In this document: one piece after another, positions 63,271-64,000 of the stretch | Position numbering within the stretch: position 1 is the first letter of the stretch | How the letters are laid out: each line of letters begins with the position of its first letter | From: Stercorarius parasiticus | Taxonomy: Eukaryota > Chordata > Aves > Charadriiformes > Stercorariidae | NCBI GenBank assembly: GCA_013396915.1 | Contig: VWZL01000903.1 | Coordinates: forward strand, 673,808 to 737,807 | Direction: 5' to 3' | Length of the DNA stretch: 64,000 nt | Notes under the pieces: generated by a model | Databases searched by the model: none | What the model saw: the letters and a program-made list of their open reading frames with translations, nothing else | Told to the model about the DNA's origin: nothing | Translations under genes and position numbers: made by a program

Positions 63271-64000
63271 AAATGTAAATTTGCCTTCAGGAGCTGGGAA
63301 GGGCTCTGTGACAATGGGGTCAGGAATGGGTGTGCAGTTTGGACTAGGCAGCTACTCCACGGTTGCCTGCAGCTGTTGGATCGGATGCAGCGATGCTGGT
63401 GGGCCCTCCCTTTCTATTTTTAAAGATCTTGGCCTTTAATGTTTGTGCTAGAGCGTAGCTGTGTACTCGCTAAAAAAGTGGGATGCATCCCAGTTGTTGG
63501 AACAAATTGCTCTCGCTGAGAACAAAACCAATCAGTTATTAACATAACATGCCAGTAGGAGGCTTGCCAAAGTTGACTTAGGCCTCCAGGCGATAATGCT
63601 GTGCAAATAGCATTAGATTGCAACTAAAAGCCTGAAACCGAGGAACAGGAGAATTGCAGAGCAGATGTGTAGCAAGCAGAAAACTAAAAGAAGAGGGAGG
63701 CATAAGAAAGATCTGTAACAACATAGGAAGTTTGCAGCTTCCCTGCAAAAATCCCCTGAAAAATGAGCTAGCACGTCACTGGCACAATTTTTGTGTGTGC
63801 ATCCAGTGTAAACGAGAGGGACCAACTAATTTGCAGAGATTACTGCTCTGCAGTTTCTCCAAAAATCAGATTACTGCTGTCTGTATTGGGTTGGGATATC
63901 CAATAACAGGCCCCCAAAACTGCTTACTACCTTAGCTGAGATCATAAAAGAATTGCCAGAAATCATTTGCACACAAATCAAACTACAGCCTTGTTATTGC
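63271..64000. other. Right-edge intergenic sequence
   Basis: No recognised gene, repeat or signal in the last 730 bases. Confidence 0.6.

Noticed and set aside
55559..64000. A neighbouring downstream gene (for example the genes next to GABRQ in mammals)
   Set aside because: Scanned for recognisable exons; none found. Absence is not proof, since short exons can be missed by eye.

Overview
The window is vertebrate nuclear DNA, almost certainly avian. It is mostly AT-rich non-coding sequence with a few short exons separated by kilobases of intron. The interspersed repeats are CR1 LINEs with the short ATTCTATGATT-type 3' terminal repeats typical of birds and other reptiles, plus one LTR solo element. 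I see no operons, tRNA or rRNA genes, CRISPR arrays or complete retrovirus.

One protein gene is recognised: the last six coding exons, on the + strand, of a GABA-A receptor beta subunit. They lie at 16390-16610, 22170-22252, 23360-23497, 30969-31121, 35478-35722 and 49409-49759. They splice in frame to 396 residues plus stop, covering most of the ligand-binding domain, the Cys-loop, M1-M4 and the M3-M4 cytoplasmic loop. The first roughly 80-90 residues (expected exons 1-3) were not found and should lie to the left. The cytoplasmic loop differs from beta1, beta2 and beta3 as I know them and fits beta4 (GABRB4), a subunit known from chicken and related in position to mammalian GABRQ (theta). 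I did not run an alignment, so beta4 versus beta3 stays an inference.

Layout: 1-16389 is presumed intron 3, with three antisense CR1 fragments, a GC-rich patch and two RFX X-box-like motifs. 16390-35722 holds exons 4-8 with introns of 1.1-7.5 kb. 35723-49408 is intron 8, with a roughly 3 kb sense CR1 carrying decayed ORF1 (esterase end) and ORF2 (endonuclease plus reverse transcriptase), and an unexplained GC-rich patch. 49409 onward is the terminal exon with a probable long 3' UTR. 54062-54630 is a solo LTR with a perfect CRE beside its TATA box, and 55196-55558 is another CR1 3' end. The rest is apparently gene-free, except for an exact 213 bp tandem duplication at 62845-63270.

The most checkable oddities are a GC-AG intron after exon 6, a weak donor after exon 4, loss of the alternative donor that I recall making the four-residue chicken beta4 splice variant, a hydrophobic read-through tail after exon 8, the CRE-TATA LTR and the exact tandem duplication. 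I do not see an undescribed multi-gene system.
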